From Unio delphinus (taxonomy: Eukaryota > Mollusca > Bivalvia > Unionida > Unionidae): DNA of 64,000 nt. Made by a program: the position numbers and the translations under genes. The DNA lies in contig JAQISU010000041.1 in NCBI GenBank assembly GCA_029339505.1, positions 3,310,501 to 3,374,500 of the forward strand. Direction: 5' to 3'. Positions 12,700-25,590 of this stretch are shown in pieces. The notes under the pieces were generated by a model that searched no databases, was not told the DNA's origin, and saw nothing but the letters and a program-made list of their open reading frames with translations. Each line of letters begins with the position of its first letter. Position 1 is the first letter of the stretch.

Positions 12700-14082
12700 A
12701 CTAGAGTTACTGTTATTTGCATTGGAAACAGAGGTACAACTTTACAGCATGAAGGGAATGTACACAATAAACGGAAAGTATACATTATCTCAAACATTAA
12801 TGATATACTGGTCGCCATGTATAGATCATCATGCAGGATCTCACCAATTGTACGCTGATAACAGCCAAATCTACAAATCTAGCCAGGGTCCCCGAGTGGC
12901 CGATTGGTCAAAAGCGCTCTCCGTTACGGATCACTGCCATCTCACCTCTGTCTGCATGTGTTCTAGTCTAAGATTCGGCTAATATAGTTATGTGAGAAAG
13001 CTTGCCGGTAGCTTCTCGTGGGTCGGTGTTTCTTTCCGGTGGTTTTCCCGGGTTCTTCCTCCACCAATAATACTGGCCGCCATGTATAGCTTATCGTGTG
13101 CTGAAAATGGCGTTAAACCCAACAACAACAACAACAACATCTAGCCACCCAACTGAAGTTGATGCTACCATCCAAGGAATAGATAGGTGCATTTCTGATG
13201 TAAAAGCATGGATGACATGTAACATGCTGCAGATGAATGATGATAAAACTGAGGCCATTCTAATTACAACACAAAACCTTTCTCATTCACATCCTTTACC
13301 TCAAACAATAAATATCAGCAATACCAACATTAAATTCACACAGTCAGTATGAAACCTAAGTGTTACTCTGGATAGTACTCTCACATTGCACCAACATGTC
13401 ATCAACATGTGCAAGGCTGTATATCTTGAGCTGAGACGCATCAGCTCCATTCACAAATATCTTTCAGTTGATACCTCTATATCACTTGTGTGTTCGATAG
13501 TACTTTCAAGACTGGACTGTCTGGTTTGTCTCAATATCTACTCCAGAAACTTCAAAACACAGCTGCTCAGATCATCCTTAGAGTACTTTGATCAGAGCAC
13601 ACCTCCCACCTGCTCTGTACCCTACACCAGATATCAGTTCAATCCAAAATCAACACAAAATTTGTTCTCTGTGATACGTTTCACTGACGGACTCAGTCCA
13701 ACATACCTATCTGGCCTCTCACCCATGTGTACACGCCAGCAAGATACTCACGTTCCTCGTCTGACACTCGTATACTCATTATTCCCACTATGAAAACGAA
13801 GTTATATGGACAAAGTCCTTTTGCATACCAGGGCCCAGCAACGTGGAAAGAATTGTCCATTTCAATTAGAGATAAAGACACAGTGATCACTTTCAAGAGT
13901 CTCTTAAACCTCATCTTTTTTACTGCCAGAACAAACTTAAAGACTTAATAATCTTTCCTACCTTAAATAGTTTCAGAATTTGTTTGTGTTTTTAAATTTC
14001 ATGCTGTTTTGTTTTATGTAGTCATATCATTACATATGTTGTAAAGCGCTTAGAGCTTCTAAAGATTAGGCGCTATAAATTG

Positions 14083-14123
<41 letters not shown>

Positions 14124-14124
14124 G
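12700..14124 (+). mobile_element. CR1/L2-like LINE, 5'-truncated, RT 3' half plus (ATT)n tail
   Basis: RT homology begins around HHAGSHQLYADNSQIY, where YADN is the RT active-site box, is interrupted by a SINE, and continues at 13145 with VDATIQGIDRCISDVKAW and MLQMNDDKTEAI. Then come LELRRISSIHKYLSVD (13386-13793, stops present) and a C-terminal YGQSPFAYQGPATWKELS (13727-13948). The 3' end has agcgcttagagc...ggcgctataaattgtc followed by (ATT)n at 14083-14124, typical of CR1/L2-type ends. It is inactive. Confidence 0.85.
12886..13138 (+). mobile_element. tRNA-Leu-like SINE (family A)
   Basis: The head has A-box GAGTGGCCGATTGGTC. The body has AGAAAGCTTGCC and TTCCTCCACCAATAATACTG, and the tail ends GGCGTTAAACCC(AAC)n. 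It is flanked by a perfect 9-bp duplication, atctagcca (12877-12885 and 13139-13147), and interrupts the LINE RT just after the YADN box. Confidence 0.92.
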
Positions 14125-14145
14125 TCAAAATAGCATAATAGGACA

Positions 14146-14406
14146 GGTTGTTGGTGTTGTTTTGGGTTTAACGTCATTTCTCAGCGCAGGATAGGCTATA
14201 CATGACGACCAGTATAACTGGAGGTGGAAGAACCCTGAAAAAAAAAAACACGGTAAAAACTATCAACTCACTGGAACCTACTGGCAGCGTTCTCACATAC
14301 ATACACTGGCCGAGCCTGGGACTCGAATCCATGCGGACAGAGTTGGCATGGCAGTAATCGGTAAAGGCGAGTGCTTGAGACCACTCGGATGCCCTGGGCC
14401 CCTATC
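14146..14406 (-). mobile_element. SINE family A, minus
   Basis: This is a reversed full-length copy: tail near 14146, tRNA-like head near 14400. A short duplication, aggaca, flanks it (14140-14145, 14407-14412). It lies directly behind the LINE's ATT tail. Confidence 0.82.
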
Positions 14407-14773
14407 AGGACAAGCAAGGTCAATTAAAAATAATACAAATGTTACCGCTAATTTTGGTAGATAGGTAATACAAATAGTACTCACTAGATTTTAGTCATTA
14501 TTTTATAACAAGGAAAAGTTTATATTTTAAGTTTTCAAAATTCACAAATATGGGAAATAAAGGTAACAATTTAAGTTAATATGTTCAATTCGGCCTCGCA
14601 GAGTTGATACAACGATTAAAAGTTGAATTTCAAACGAAAACTTCTGGTGTACCAGAAACTCCCAATTTGCATGTTAGATATTAACACTAAAATAGCAAAT
14701 TAGAACACTCTAGAATGACAAAGTTAAATGTTCAACCTTTAGAAAATTTATAAACAGAAAGACAAAAGATAAA

Positions 14774-15006
14774 GGGGCCCTGAGTGGCCGAGTGGTCTAA
14801 AGCGCTCTCCGTGATGGATCACTGCCATCTCATCTCTGTATGTGTCGGTTCGTCTCAGATTCGGCCAAAGTGGGTATGCGAGAAAGCTTGCCATTAGCTT
14901 CTCGTGGGTCGGTGGTTCTTTCTGGATTCTTCCTCCACCAGTAATACTGGCCGCCATAGTCTATCGTGCGCTGAAAAATGGCGTTCAACCCTACAGCAAC
15001 AACAAC
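14774..15006 (+). mobile_element. SINE family A
   Basis: The head is GAGTGGCCGAGTGGTCTAAA and the tail (CAA)n. A perfect 10-bp duplication, aaaagataaa, flanks it at 14764-14773 and 15007-15016. Confidence 0.92.
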
Positions 15007-15009
15007 AAA

Positions 15010-15660
15010 AGATAAACATCTAGACCTGAATACATTATCAAGTCTCTTATTTGTTTTGGCTTTTTAAATTATCGATACGCACACTTTTTCGACTTTATAA
15101 TGATTTAATTAATAAGTGTTTTGCCTGTAATTTGTCTGAAACATATTATACTTCCTTCACTGAGTGTAATAATGCTGCGAACATTTTACAAGGGAACTTT
15201 TAAACATTTTTCTTGCTTTTTAGGTGCCATGCTAATTTCAAGAGATCTTTTATTTCAATATAATAATACTTCCCATCGTCTTTTCCAAAAAATCTGACCA
15301 TATATTATTCGTTTTCAATTTTGAACAGGCTTAATGCCTTTAGCATTGATTACCCCATATACATTATATAAAAAAAAAAGTGTTTTGGTGAAAACCACGC
15401 GTTATTATGATTAACTTTTTTACAGGGAGTAGTGATAACAAGATTTTTTTCGACACTCTTCATGGCAGTCATATTGGATCATATGAAATAATTTAGTGAA
15501 TAATCGTTGTTGATATAACAATCCAGGTAGGAGAAGTATGTGTAGCGAAATTTTTAACTGTGGCAGACATATTGGTGGTCAGATCAGTACCATTGTCGTT
15601 TAAAACCAACTAGACCTCATAAAAAGAAATATAGGAATGATATTACCATTCTTTCCAGAA
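15010..15660. other. unannotated AT-rich stretch
   Basis: No repeat or coding signal was recognised between the SINEs. Confidence 0.45.
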
Positions 15661-15661
15661 T

Positions 15662-16006
15662 TTTTTTTTTTTTTTTTGTTGTTTAACCCGGACAATCCCC
15701 GGAAAGAACCACCGACCCACGAGAAGCTACTGGCAAGTTTTCTCACATAACTACATTTGCCGAATCTTAGACTCGAACACACGCAGACAGAGGTGAGATG
15801 GCAGTGGTTACGGATCACTGCCGTCTCACCTCTATCTGCGTGGGTTCGAGTCTAAGATTCGGCTAATGTAGTTACGTGAGAAAGCTTGCCAGTAGCTTCT
15901 CATGGGTCGGTGGTTCTTTCCGGGGGATTTCCCAGGTTCTTCCTCCACCAATAATACTGGCCATGTATAGCCTATCGTGTGCTGAAAAATGGCGTTAAAC
16001 CCTAAA
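15662..16006. mobile_element. two family A SINEs head to head
   Basis: A minus copy (about 15662-15806) and a plus copy (15816-16006) face each other across a 9-base spacer, so arms of about 130 bp are inverted repeats. The right copy has the full tail; the left copy has lost its inner 3' part. Both lack the tRNA-like start. Confidence 0.88.
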
Positions 16007-16307
16007 AAACTAACAAGGTTTTCAAGATGGCTATATCGGGCCGTCAGTGCAGTAACATTTTCATTTTGGAAAAGGTAGACTACGAGATAAATGTGTATGT
16101 AATTTTTCATAACAACACTCCAAGTAGTTTAGGAGTAATAGCGATTAAAACTTATGCGATCATTTATTCAGGAGGTGTAGCGGTAAAAAATATTTTAATG
16201 ATGGACGGCCATACTGGACATCAGATTTACACTATTTCCATATGCGACCAACATAAGAAGTCTGTTTTAACTGCAAGCAATAATTCCTGAATCTATAAAC
16301 CTGTAAG

Positions 16308-16360
16308 TGACACTGTGTGTGTGCGATTTGGATTTTTAATGTAGCTTTACAATTTTTCTG
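16308..16360 (-). mobile_element. SINE family B 3' end fragment
   Basis: It resembles the tail end of family B only: a (TG)n run, gatttgg, then tttttaatgtagctttac. Confidence 0.5.
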
Positions 16361-17620
16361 TCATGTAAGTAATACTGTATTGTGGGAATTTTATGTTCTA
16401 AAAGTTTTCTATTTCAAAGAAGTTGTTAGACATAATAGCCATCTGATACTATTGATTAGCTAGTTGATAATGAAATAAGACTAAACCTACCAGGCAAAAT
16501 TTATGGAAACGTTTTCGTATAGTTTCCTTAATACATAATCAAAATATTTCAATGATGATTATCAATGTTAAAGTTAATTAAAATAGCCAGACACACCACT
16601 CTTGATTAAATAAAATTTATTCAACAAAAGAATACATTGTTTATGTGTTTCAAATATTAAATTCCAAAGTTCTCAAGACAAATAAAAAATTATGTGAAGG
16701 AATGTAATTTAAGTGTTAAAACGTTTTCCAATAATGCTTACTGGCTCCAGACAAAAAACCATTTTAATCTGACCCTGTGTGGCACTAGTCTTGCTGACCC
16801 CAATGGCTAGCCACGTCAATCAATTAGACCCTACTGTTTATCTATGATGCAGTGGATTGTATCAGCTTTCATGTACAAAGACTTGGAATGTCTGGTTATG
16901 ATGATGAGCTAATTCAAGGGATGTAATTAATGGAGGTAAAATGTGTAAATGAGTTGTTATCCCTGTTGGTTTATATTAAAATAACCATTATAAAAAAGGC
17001 TGAACCTTCTAAGGGACTGTAGGTGTTACAAATATAAAATTAAGATAATTTTGCAATTTCATGTCCAGTGTTTTGGCCTTTGACATATTGATTACAGAGT
17101 CAATAGGAAGCTGCTCTTCCGTAAATACAATGCAACTATGAAAATGATAAAAACAGGATGAATGAACATATGAATTTAAGTAGGATATATTGTGGTACCA
17201 AATTAAAAATATAAATTTCACCTGTGGATTGTAGTATCAACTGGCATTGGTATAGACTATCTATGAAGTTTCAGGAAAACTTCACTTACTGAGTGGAAAC
17301 CAAAAAGGTTACAATGACCCCAGTGACCTTGACAATTCATCTCTTGACAACAAAATAAACAGGGATGTGTCCCTGCTCAACTGTGAGCTATTTATTAAGT
17401 CTGATGGGCAGGAAAACTTGACTTATCATGCAAAGGAAAGGAAATCACAATTTCACTTTGTGACCTTGATCTTAGCAATATCAAAATCCATAGGCTTCTG
17501 CTTATGACCTTGGTAAAGGAACATAAAGGTTTACAAAGAAAATACCAAAACATAAAGTTAATTTTGAAAGCCACTTTGTCTAACATGGCTATATTCCCAT
17601 ACACCTTTAGTCATGGAGAT
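16360..17620. other. unannotated stretch with an old interspersed repeat
   Basis: 17225-17520 (actatctatgaagtttcagg, gaccccagtgaccttgac) reads like a widespread invertebrate interspersed repeat. It has no frame. Confidence 0.35.
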
Positions 17621-17629
17621 AAAAGTCAA

Positions 17630-17947
17630 AACCGCTCTGTTGGCTTAGTGGTTAGAGCGTCCGCCCCGGAAGCGGGAGGTCGTAGGTTCGATCCCCGGCC
17701 GAGTCATACCAAAGACTTACAAAAATGGTACTAACAGCTGCCTCGCTTGACGCTCAGCATTAAGAGGTTAGTGTTAGGACTGGTCGGCCTGGTGTCAGGA
17801 TAATGTGACTGGGTGAGACATCATGCTACATGTCTGCGGCATGATGTCTCAGTGCTAGACATCACTATAAACTGCCTCACTGCAGACATCGTAGCGATAT
17901 GACTGAAAAATTGTTAAAGCTACGTTAAAAATCCTAATCAAACAAAA
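17630..17947 (+). mobile_element. tRNA-headed SINE (family B), intact
   Basis: The head has A-box TGGCTTAGTGGTTAGAGCG and B-box GGTTCGATCCC with a pairable anticodon arm (CCGC/GCGG). The body has GGATAATGTGACTGGGTGAG and TAGCGATATGACTGAA. A perfect 11-bp duplication, ataaaagtcaa, flanks it (17619-17629, 17948-17958). A molluscan V-SINE such as RUDI is one possibility, not tested. Confidence 0.92.
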
Positions 17948-18237
17948 ATAAAAGTCAACAATACATGGAGTACTGTTTTGCCTGCTCTGCATGGCATATT
18001 CCATAAACTTTTCTGCAAAGACCCTTCAGCAAGAAAAATAGGTCACTGTCATGTACTTTTACCCATGGTAAGAAGTGCATCTTAATACTGATGTACCAAT
18101 CAAGTGCAATGACTCTATATGCAATTGTGTTAGAGAAAATGAGTTAAATAAAAACACTTAACTTACCTAAAAGAATTACTCAAATCAAAAGTGGGTTAGT
18201 GTGACCTCTCTTTGCATGGGTCAAGTAGTACCCTTCA

Positions 18238-18432
18238 AGCTGTTGCTGTTGTGGATTTAACACCATTTCTCAGCAAATGATAGGCTATACATGATGGCCA
18301 GTATAACTGATGGAGGGAGCACATGGGAAAACACCAGGAAAAATCACTAACCCAAGTGAAACTATTGGCAAGCAGCCTCACATGCCCACATCAGCCACAC
18401 ATAAGACTCAAACCTATGTGGACAGATATGAG
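18238..18432 (-). mobile_element. SINE family A fragment, minus
   Basis: A diverged reversed copy: it starts gttgctgttgtggatttaac, contains ataggctatacatgatggcc and ends before the tRNA-like head. It abuts the 66-bp tandem repeat. Confidence 0.75.
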
Positions 18433-18438
18433 TCCCTT

Positions 18439-18765
18439 TAAGCCATCAAATTTTGTGACTGTAAATACATCAATCTGAGATATTTAACTGAATGCTAAAT
18501 TTTCCAAGCCATCAAATTTTGTGACTGTACATATATCAATCTGAGATATTTAAATGAAAGCAACATTTTCCAAACCATCAAATTGTGTGACTGTAAATAC
18601 ATCAATATGAGATATTTTATTGAAAGCAACATTTTCCAAGCCATCAAATTTTGTGACTGTAAATACATCAATCTGAGATATTTAACTGAATGCTAAATTT
18701 TCCAAGCCATCAAATTTGCTGACTGTACATACATCAATCTGAGATATTTAATTGAATGCAAAATT
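18439..18765. repeat. 66-bp tandem repeat, about 5 copies
   Basis: The core is ccatcaaattttgtgactgt, followed by atcaatctgagatattta. Confidence 0.9.
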
Positions 18766-18818
18766 TTTAATGATGATACCTGTGCCAAGAATAGCAACAA
18801 TGTCAACAGGAAAGTATT

Positions 18819-19707
18819 ACCAATGCCTCATGTATGCTTGACAAGAATTACCAATGCATCATGTATGCTTGTCAAGTATTACCAATGCCTCATGTATGCT
18901 TGACAAGTATTACCAATGCCTCATGTATGCTTGACAAGTATTACCAATGCCTCATGTATGCTTGACAAATATTACCAATGCCTCATGTATGCTTGAGAAG
19001 AATTACCAATGCCTCATGTATGCTTCACAAGTATTACCAATGCCTCATGTATGCTTGACAAATATTACCAATGCCTCATGTATGCTTGACAAGAATTACC
19101 AATGCCTCATGTATGCTTGTCAAGTATTACCAATGCCTAATGTATGCTTGACAAGAATTACTAATGCCTCATGTATACTTGACAAAAATTACCAATGTCT
19201 CATGTATACTTGACAAGAATTATCAATGCCTCATGTATGCTTGACAAGAATTACCAATACCTCATGTATACTTGACAAATATTACCAATGCCTCATGTAT
19301 ACTTGACAAATATTACCAATGCCTCATGTATACTTGACAAATATTACCAATGCCTCATGTATGCTTGACAAGAATTACCAATGCCTCATGTATGCTTTAC
19401 AAGAATTACCAATGCCTCATGTATGCTTGACAATAATTACCAATGCCTCATGTATGCTTGTCAAGTATTACCAATGCCTCATGTATGCTTGACAAGAATT
19501 ACCAATGCCTCATGTATGCTTGACAAATATTACCAATGCCTCATGTATGCTTGACAAGTATTACCAATGCCTCATGTATACTTGACAAATATTACCAATG
19601 CCTCATGTATGCTTGACAAGTATTACCAATGCCTCATGTATACTTGACAAATATTACCAATGCCTCATGTATGCTTGACAAATATTACCAATGCCTCATG
19701 TATGCTT
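18819..19707. repeat. 31-bp minisatellite, about 28 copies
   Basis: The unit is taccaatgcctcatgtatgc + ttgacaagtat. A 93-bp (three-unit) open frame, 18947-19213, is an artefact. Confidence 0.97.
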
Positions 19708-20293
19708 CAAAGGCTTGACAAAACATCAAAAAGTCAGATCTATAACTTTTTGTAATTGAGTCAAATTAGTGCTTCCTAAAACACATTTTCATAACAAGAA
19801 TATTTAGCAATATTTAAATAATTCATATTGATCAAAATATCACACATACTTAATAAAGGAATGGAGATGTCTCACTTTAGGAAATAAACACATAAAAAGG
19901 GCCATGAAACCTGTATATAAACGACAATCAAGGAAATCAGAAACTAACCATAGTATGCTCTTGACATTAGGCTTAATATAATCATAAAAGAACCAATAAA
20001 TGCTTTTTATTAACAGGTGTCCTTTCTACAGAGGTGTCTGCTAAGACAGGTAACTATGTAAATCTGAAATTCATTATTTTTGAAATTCTGAAAATTATGG
20101 TTTTGAACATAAAAAGACACACATTGGTTTATCTGTAGTGAAAACGATTGAATTGTAAATTGCAAACATTTTATTACAATCAAATATCAATTGCACTTTA
20201 ACCCATAACTAAATTCAAACATGTCACATATTTTGAAATATATATCTAGATTTTAAATAGAAGATTATAATTAGATACACACTAAATTATATA

Positions 20294-20454
20294 CAATAGA
20301 ACCTGTCTTGAAAGACCACCCTTTATGCCATAAAATTATGGTCTCTCATAATAGGTCAAAATGTTATATTATCATTAAACTTGTGCATTGAGAATATGGT
20401 CTCTCAAAACAAGTGGTCTTAAACAGCAGTGGTCTTTCAAGACAGGTTTCACTG
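20294..20454. mobile_element. pogo/Tigger-type MITE
   Basis: The left end is CAATAGAACCTGTCTTGAAA and the right end TTTCAAGACAGGTTTCACTG. It is the same family as the element at 35368. The inner motif ggtctctcaaaacaagtggt recurs. The left TA target is present; the right one has decayed to AA. Confidence 0.8.
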
Positions 20455-20754
20455 AACAGTTGATCATTACTATGAACAATATAATGAAAGAAGAAATTCA
20501 GAAAGGTCTTACAACTAATCCTTTTAATTTACCTGATACATTCATTTTTTTTTGTATGGGTGGGGTAATAACTCACCTTTTTTGTTCTGTCATCTTCATA
20601 ATTTGAATTTGTTCATACTTGTGTTTCAAACAATAGTATTTCCACCATACTCCAAGGCAAATGTAAATTGAATACTTTATAACCACACACAATTTGATCA
20701 CCGTAGATTAGTATATGAAATTTAAAATGTATAACCAATTTAATCATATAAATA

Positions 20755-20860
20755 ACACATTTAACAATAAACTGAATTACACATTTAACAATAAATTGAA
20801 TTAAACATTTAACAATACATTTAATTACACATTTAACGATACATTTAATTACACATTTGT
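20755..20860. repeat. about 23-bp tandem repeat, 5 copies
   Basis: The unit is acacatttaacaatacattt + aatt, with variants. Confidence 0.85.
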
Positions 20861-21193
20861 AACATTACCAGTATTAGAAACAGCCCCGATCTTCCAAATC
20901 ATGGTTTGGTTTTACTTAAAAATGAAATATGATGTCACTGGATATATATGTCTCAGACATAACAATTTTTCATGACTGTTAATTTTATGTGATTATTTAA
21001 GATGAATTTTTAACTCTTGGAAAGGCTATTCTAGAATAATGGTATGGGAAAGGCATCATAAATAATTAATATCACCACAAACCATGGATATATTTCTTCA
21101 ATCACCAAGAAACATAAAACTTATGTACAGAAATTCAAACAAGCATGAATGCATATTGAGTTAAATATGATAAAAGACACTCCCTATGTATGA

Positions 21194-21533
21194 TCATTTA
21201 TGTTTGCTAGTCCTATTTTACAGCAGCTAGTCTATGCCAGCATGAAATGGCATCAGTGAATTTCAACTTTTGACATGATGGCCTATTTTTATTCAATTTT
21301 CAGGACCTAAGGAGCAGCATGTAGTGTTTGTTTACTCCCGAGAACCTTCAGCTTGTTTCAACCTAGATAATCCAAGTTTTCTCTTACCCCTCCCACCCCA
21401 TTTTAGATATCTGGACATTTACTTTGGGGCATGGGGTCAAAACACACTGCCTATTAAAAGTTGGAATTCACTGATGCCATTTCATGCTGGCATAGACTAG
21501 CTGCTGTATAATAGGACTAGCAAACATAAATGA
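21194..21533. mobile_element. foldback element with about 78-bp TIRs
   Basis: The arms 21194-21272 and 21455-21533 are near-perfect reverse complements, with a few mismatches. They begin TCATTTATGTTTGCTAGTCC. The loop is about 180 bp and has no coding frame. No clear target duplication is visible. Confidence 0.85.
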
Positions 21534-21756
21534 CCTTACATTGAGCTGTACCTGCATCAAATTGACAAGAGGATTTTTTTCTAAAAAACTGTGAGTATAG
21601 CATTTGCTAATTAATTAATCCACTTACAGAAGAGATGAAAGTATATGGTTAATAAAAATTGACCTGGTACTTGCCATTTGCATTGCTAGTCATGAGAAAA
21701 TCCAAATCCCACAATATACATGTACATGTCATCAGTGGTCCAGTAGTCACATGATA

Positions 21757-21990
21757 CAGTAAAACCTGTTATAAGCGACCTCAGCTATGAGTGGCCTCCC
21801 GTAATTTCTGACAAAAACTCTAATCCATGGATCAATTTTATTATATCAATGCTCTGTCGTGAGTTGCAACCTGCTGAATGTGACCAGCAATCATGTCATG
21901 GTAAAAAATGCATTTTACCACTGCTATGAATGACTGCATTGCAAAAATGGTATTACACCCTGCTGACATTTATTTAATCCCTGCAAAAAT
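21757..21990. mobile_element. pogo-type element, one end only
   Basis: It starts TA-CAGTAAAACCTGTTATAAG. The inside matches the 42.5-kb element over about 200 bp (catggatcaattttattata, atgtcatggtaaaaaatgca). The other end is missing. Confidence 0.7.
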
Positions 21991-22453
21991 TACCACTTAC
22001 ACAGTTCTAAAAAAAAAACCACTCAAAACACCCCCACCCACCCACCCAATATTTTAGCAACACCATCATTTCTGTAATAATCCTTAACATGCTTAAACTG
22101 AGAAAGAAAACAAGCTGAAATCTTAGTTGCCCATAAGCAAATAAATGTTAATATCCCTTTGAAGGCCTGTATATATTAAACACAGCAAAACATGGTACTG
22201 AGAACATGAAAATCGTAAAGCCTTCTTAATCTACATTGTGTTGACCTAAATTTCACAGTAACTGAAAATGACAATTCGGGGGAATGGTGTTTGGTGATTT
22301 ACAATTGGGTCTAATCATGTAAGATAAATCTGCATTCCAGGTTTCATCTCCCTGTATTTTAAGGTATCAGAAATGTGCTCTGATTTCCAATTTATCACTA
22401 CCATCTGTAGTGTACTTATATTTTGATTTGTTTTATAACAAAATAGAAATCTA

Positions 22454-22903
22454 CCGTATTTTCCTGAATATAAGTCGATGCGGAGTATAAGTCGAATTCA
22501 CCAATTCGACTTATTTTCCATCCTTCATCCATATATAAAGTCGATTCGAAGTATAAGACAACGCCAGGTCAATATCTTGGCTTCATATTTTACACTAGTA
22601 ATGGTATCAATGTATGATATTCTATATTACCGGCAATCATGAAATTGCATTACCGATGCTAACAAGTTTGTGATTTTACTTCTGAACAAATCATTGGTAT
22701 ATTCTGTAATCAACTGACACAGCTGAATAAACAGACCATGCTTGTTTTATTATAATTGAAAGCACATCCATGTTGTAGTTCATTTTATTACCTTTAGTTA
22801 CGAACGTTATATAAACTTTCAATGACACAATCCATATATTGCCCCGAAGCCCTGACTTTCAAGTAAAAAAGTATTGACTTATAGGCCAGAAATTACGGTA
22901 CCA
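22454..22903. mobile_element. MITE with TACCGTA ends
   Basis: The left end is TACCGTATTTTCC...GAATATAAGTCG and the right end, inverted, TACCGTAATTTC...CTATAAGTC. An inner copy of the motif (ttcgaagtataagaca) is also present. It is about 450 bp, TA-flanked and mariner/pogo-like, with no coding frame. Confidence 0.75.
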
Positions 22904-22909
22904 AACAAA

Positions 22910-24110
22910 CTAAGGACTCCCTGTTTTTGAGTTTTCAAGGGAAAGAATTGTTTTCATAACTTTCCTCACCTAATAAAAAATGCAATGGGATCATTGATCA
23001 ATGCTGAATAGCATTAATCATTACTATTGTGTTTATTCTGCATTTTGTTTGCATTCATTCTGTATTCTGCATGCAAGCCATTTTCATTTTCCTTGTAAAA
23101 CAATATGTTTTAGTGTTTTCATGTTACGTTTCTGCATGAGAAATGTTTAAAACATTTGGGTGTAGAAAAAGTATACATTTCAATTATGTACAACCCTTTT
23201 AGTTAGCTCCTTCATTTACTCAAAATCTTGTATTTCTTTAATTTACAGTACTTTGTAACAGAGTCAAACATCTTTGTCACACACAGACCCTTTCTTTAAA
23301 TGCAACTATAATTGTCTCTAAACAAAATCCATTGACTGCATTATACCTTACTGATAGCTGAAGAAATATTTTCTACTCTTTGATGGCAATAACTTGATTA
23401 AATGAATCCTAATTTTGTATATTTTTACATATCAAATAGTATTTAGTATCTTTAATGATATACAAGATGTCTTAAACTGGGATCACCTGTGATTATATAT
23501 AACTTCACAGTTAGAAGTATTTTGGCCTAAATAAACGTTTTTCTTTAGCTGCAAAATGTTCTGGTTATGATTTGTCTCAAATGTAACAATCACCCAGATT
23601 TCCTTAACGATTCTTTGCTTGCTGACCTTGAGTTCACAATGAATGAATGTTTCCCAATTAACCTGCATCTGTATGGCACAATAATATAACGACTTTTAAC
23701 AGCAAGAAGAAAAGTATAACATACAGTCTAAACGAATTCATGTTTGAAGAGGCTCAAATGACCAAAATGAAATATGAAATTAAATTTTCAAATAAATATT
23801 ATTTTTTTTTATTTTGCGATGCTTTATACAGGAAATGGCCATTAGTCTAGTACAAGGGTTCATTGGGTTATATGTGCTGAGGAGATCCCTGTAAGCTATT
23901 ACTCAATGAAAATTTACTGGTTTTTTTTGTACTGAGCTATTATAACATTATATCTACAGGTTTTGTCTATATAAACATGGATCCTAACATGTAACATTAA
24001 GAAATGATATTAAATACTAATAATCAAAATTATTAACAATACAAAATTATTAAAATACAAAAATTGCTACATACAACAAAAAATTGTTATGACATAAATA
24101 ATCATATTGA
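22910..24110. other. unannotated 3' flank of AVL9
   Basis: AT-rich sequence; no exon or tandem repeat was recognised. Confidence 0.45.
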
Positions 24111-24204
24111 ATATTCCTCCCCCCCCCCCCAAAGAGTATATTCCGAGAAGAAAAAAGAAAATGAAAAAGGGACCCATTTGGACCAAACAGTAATGGTATA
24201 ATTG

Positions 24205-24208
<4 letters not shown>

Positions 24209-24262
<54 letters not shown>
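24209..24262. repeat. (AT)n microsatellite
   Basis: An uninterrupted run beside a poly-C tract (about 24117-24130). Confidence 0.95.
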
Positions 24263-24263
<1 letters not shown>

Positions 24264-24514
24264 CTGGCAAAGAGGTATTTATACCACCCTTTTATCCGAT
24301 TAGTCACAAATTTGTAATTAGACTCTATAATCCGTTTTATCTAATTAGTGGCAAAGTAGTATTCATGCTCTACAACCCTATCTAATTACTTGAAACTATA
24401 TCCTAAATCCATTCACTTTCAAGGCCATCAATATTTTGTGGATTTGTAATGAATACAAATTTAGACTCTGAAGTACATTCTGGATAGTACAAAGATGCAT
24501 ATATATGCTTCTAA

Positions 24515-24760
24515 CAGGGAAAGTAATCCTATTATCATCTTAACTGACAGATTGTTGTTTTTTGTGGCTTGTAAGGATTACAGTGATTCAAATCCAGGTT
24601 ATTCCTATTACATGTATCATATTAACTGACAGATTGTTGTTTGTTGGGGCTTGTAAGGATTACAGTGATTCAAACCCTGATTAATCTTATTATCATGTTA
24701 ACTGACAGATTGTTGTTTGTTGGGGCTTGTAACGATTACAGTTATTAAAATCCTGACCTC
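24515..24760. repeat. about 78-bp tandem repeat, 3 copies
   Basis: The core is actgacagattgttgttt, followed by ggcttgtaaggattacagt. Confidence 0.88.
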
Positions 24761-25139
24761 TAAAAAAATAAAGACTGGACAGACACCAACATGAGGTCAT
24801 GTTCTATTGACCTTTCAATCTAACAATCAAGTAACACGTTTCATTTTTATGGAAGTGAAAAGGTATCTCATGGAAAAATAATACAGTATTTTAATATACA
24901 TCTGTGCATGTATGTTTCTCAGGAATAAATAAAGTATTTACCATATAACCCAAAACTTATACAAATTCACTTGCAAAATATTAGTAATCTCCCACAGAAA
25001 CGTCTAATGGAATAGTGGGTGTCCCTAACAGACTTGATTATAACAGCATAAACATGTATAAACTTAAATATAACATATGCAAAAAAAATCTTTTAAAGAT
25101 TAAAACTATGAGCTATTTTCATTTATCAAAATATGGACT

Positions 25140-25590
25140 ATTCAACCTAATTTCAGGGTTTATAGTAAACAGTTCATTTCATGGTTTATGTGTAACTGTT
25201 AATTTCATGCTTTATAGTAAACAGTTAATTTTCATGGTTTATAAGTAAACAGTTGGTTTCATGCCTTGAGTAAACAATTTATGAATAAACAATTAATTTC
25301 ATTTTTTATGAGTAAACAGTTAATTTCATGGTTTATGAATAAACAGTTAATTTCATGCTTTGTAAGTAAACAGTTGGTTTCATGCCTTGAGTAAACAAGT
25401 TATGAATAAACAATTAATTTCATGGTTTATGAGTAAACAGTTATTTCATGGTTTATGAATAAACAGTTAATTTCATGCTTTATAAGTAAACAGTTAGTTT
25501 CATGCTTTGAGTAAATAAGTTATGAATAAACAATTAATTTAATGGTTTATGAATAAACAGATAATATCATGGTTGGAGTAAACAGAAAAT
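25140..25590. repeat. 27-bp minisatellite, about 16 copies
   Basis: The core is catggtttatgagtaaacag + ttaattt, with mixed variants (atgccttgagtaaac). Confidence 0.9.

Noticed and set aside
12890..12975. tRNA-Leu gene
   Set aside because: The A and B boxes belong to the family A SINE; the acceptor stem does not close.
17630..17705. Functional tRNA gene
   Set aside because: The tRNA-like cloverleaf is the head of a SINE with a body, tail and target duplication, and lacks an independent terminator context.
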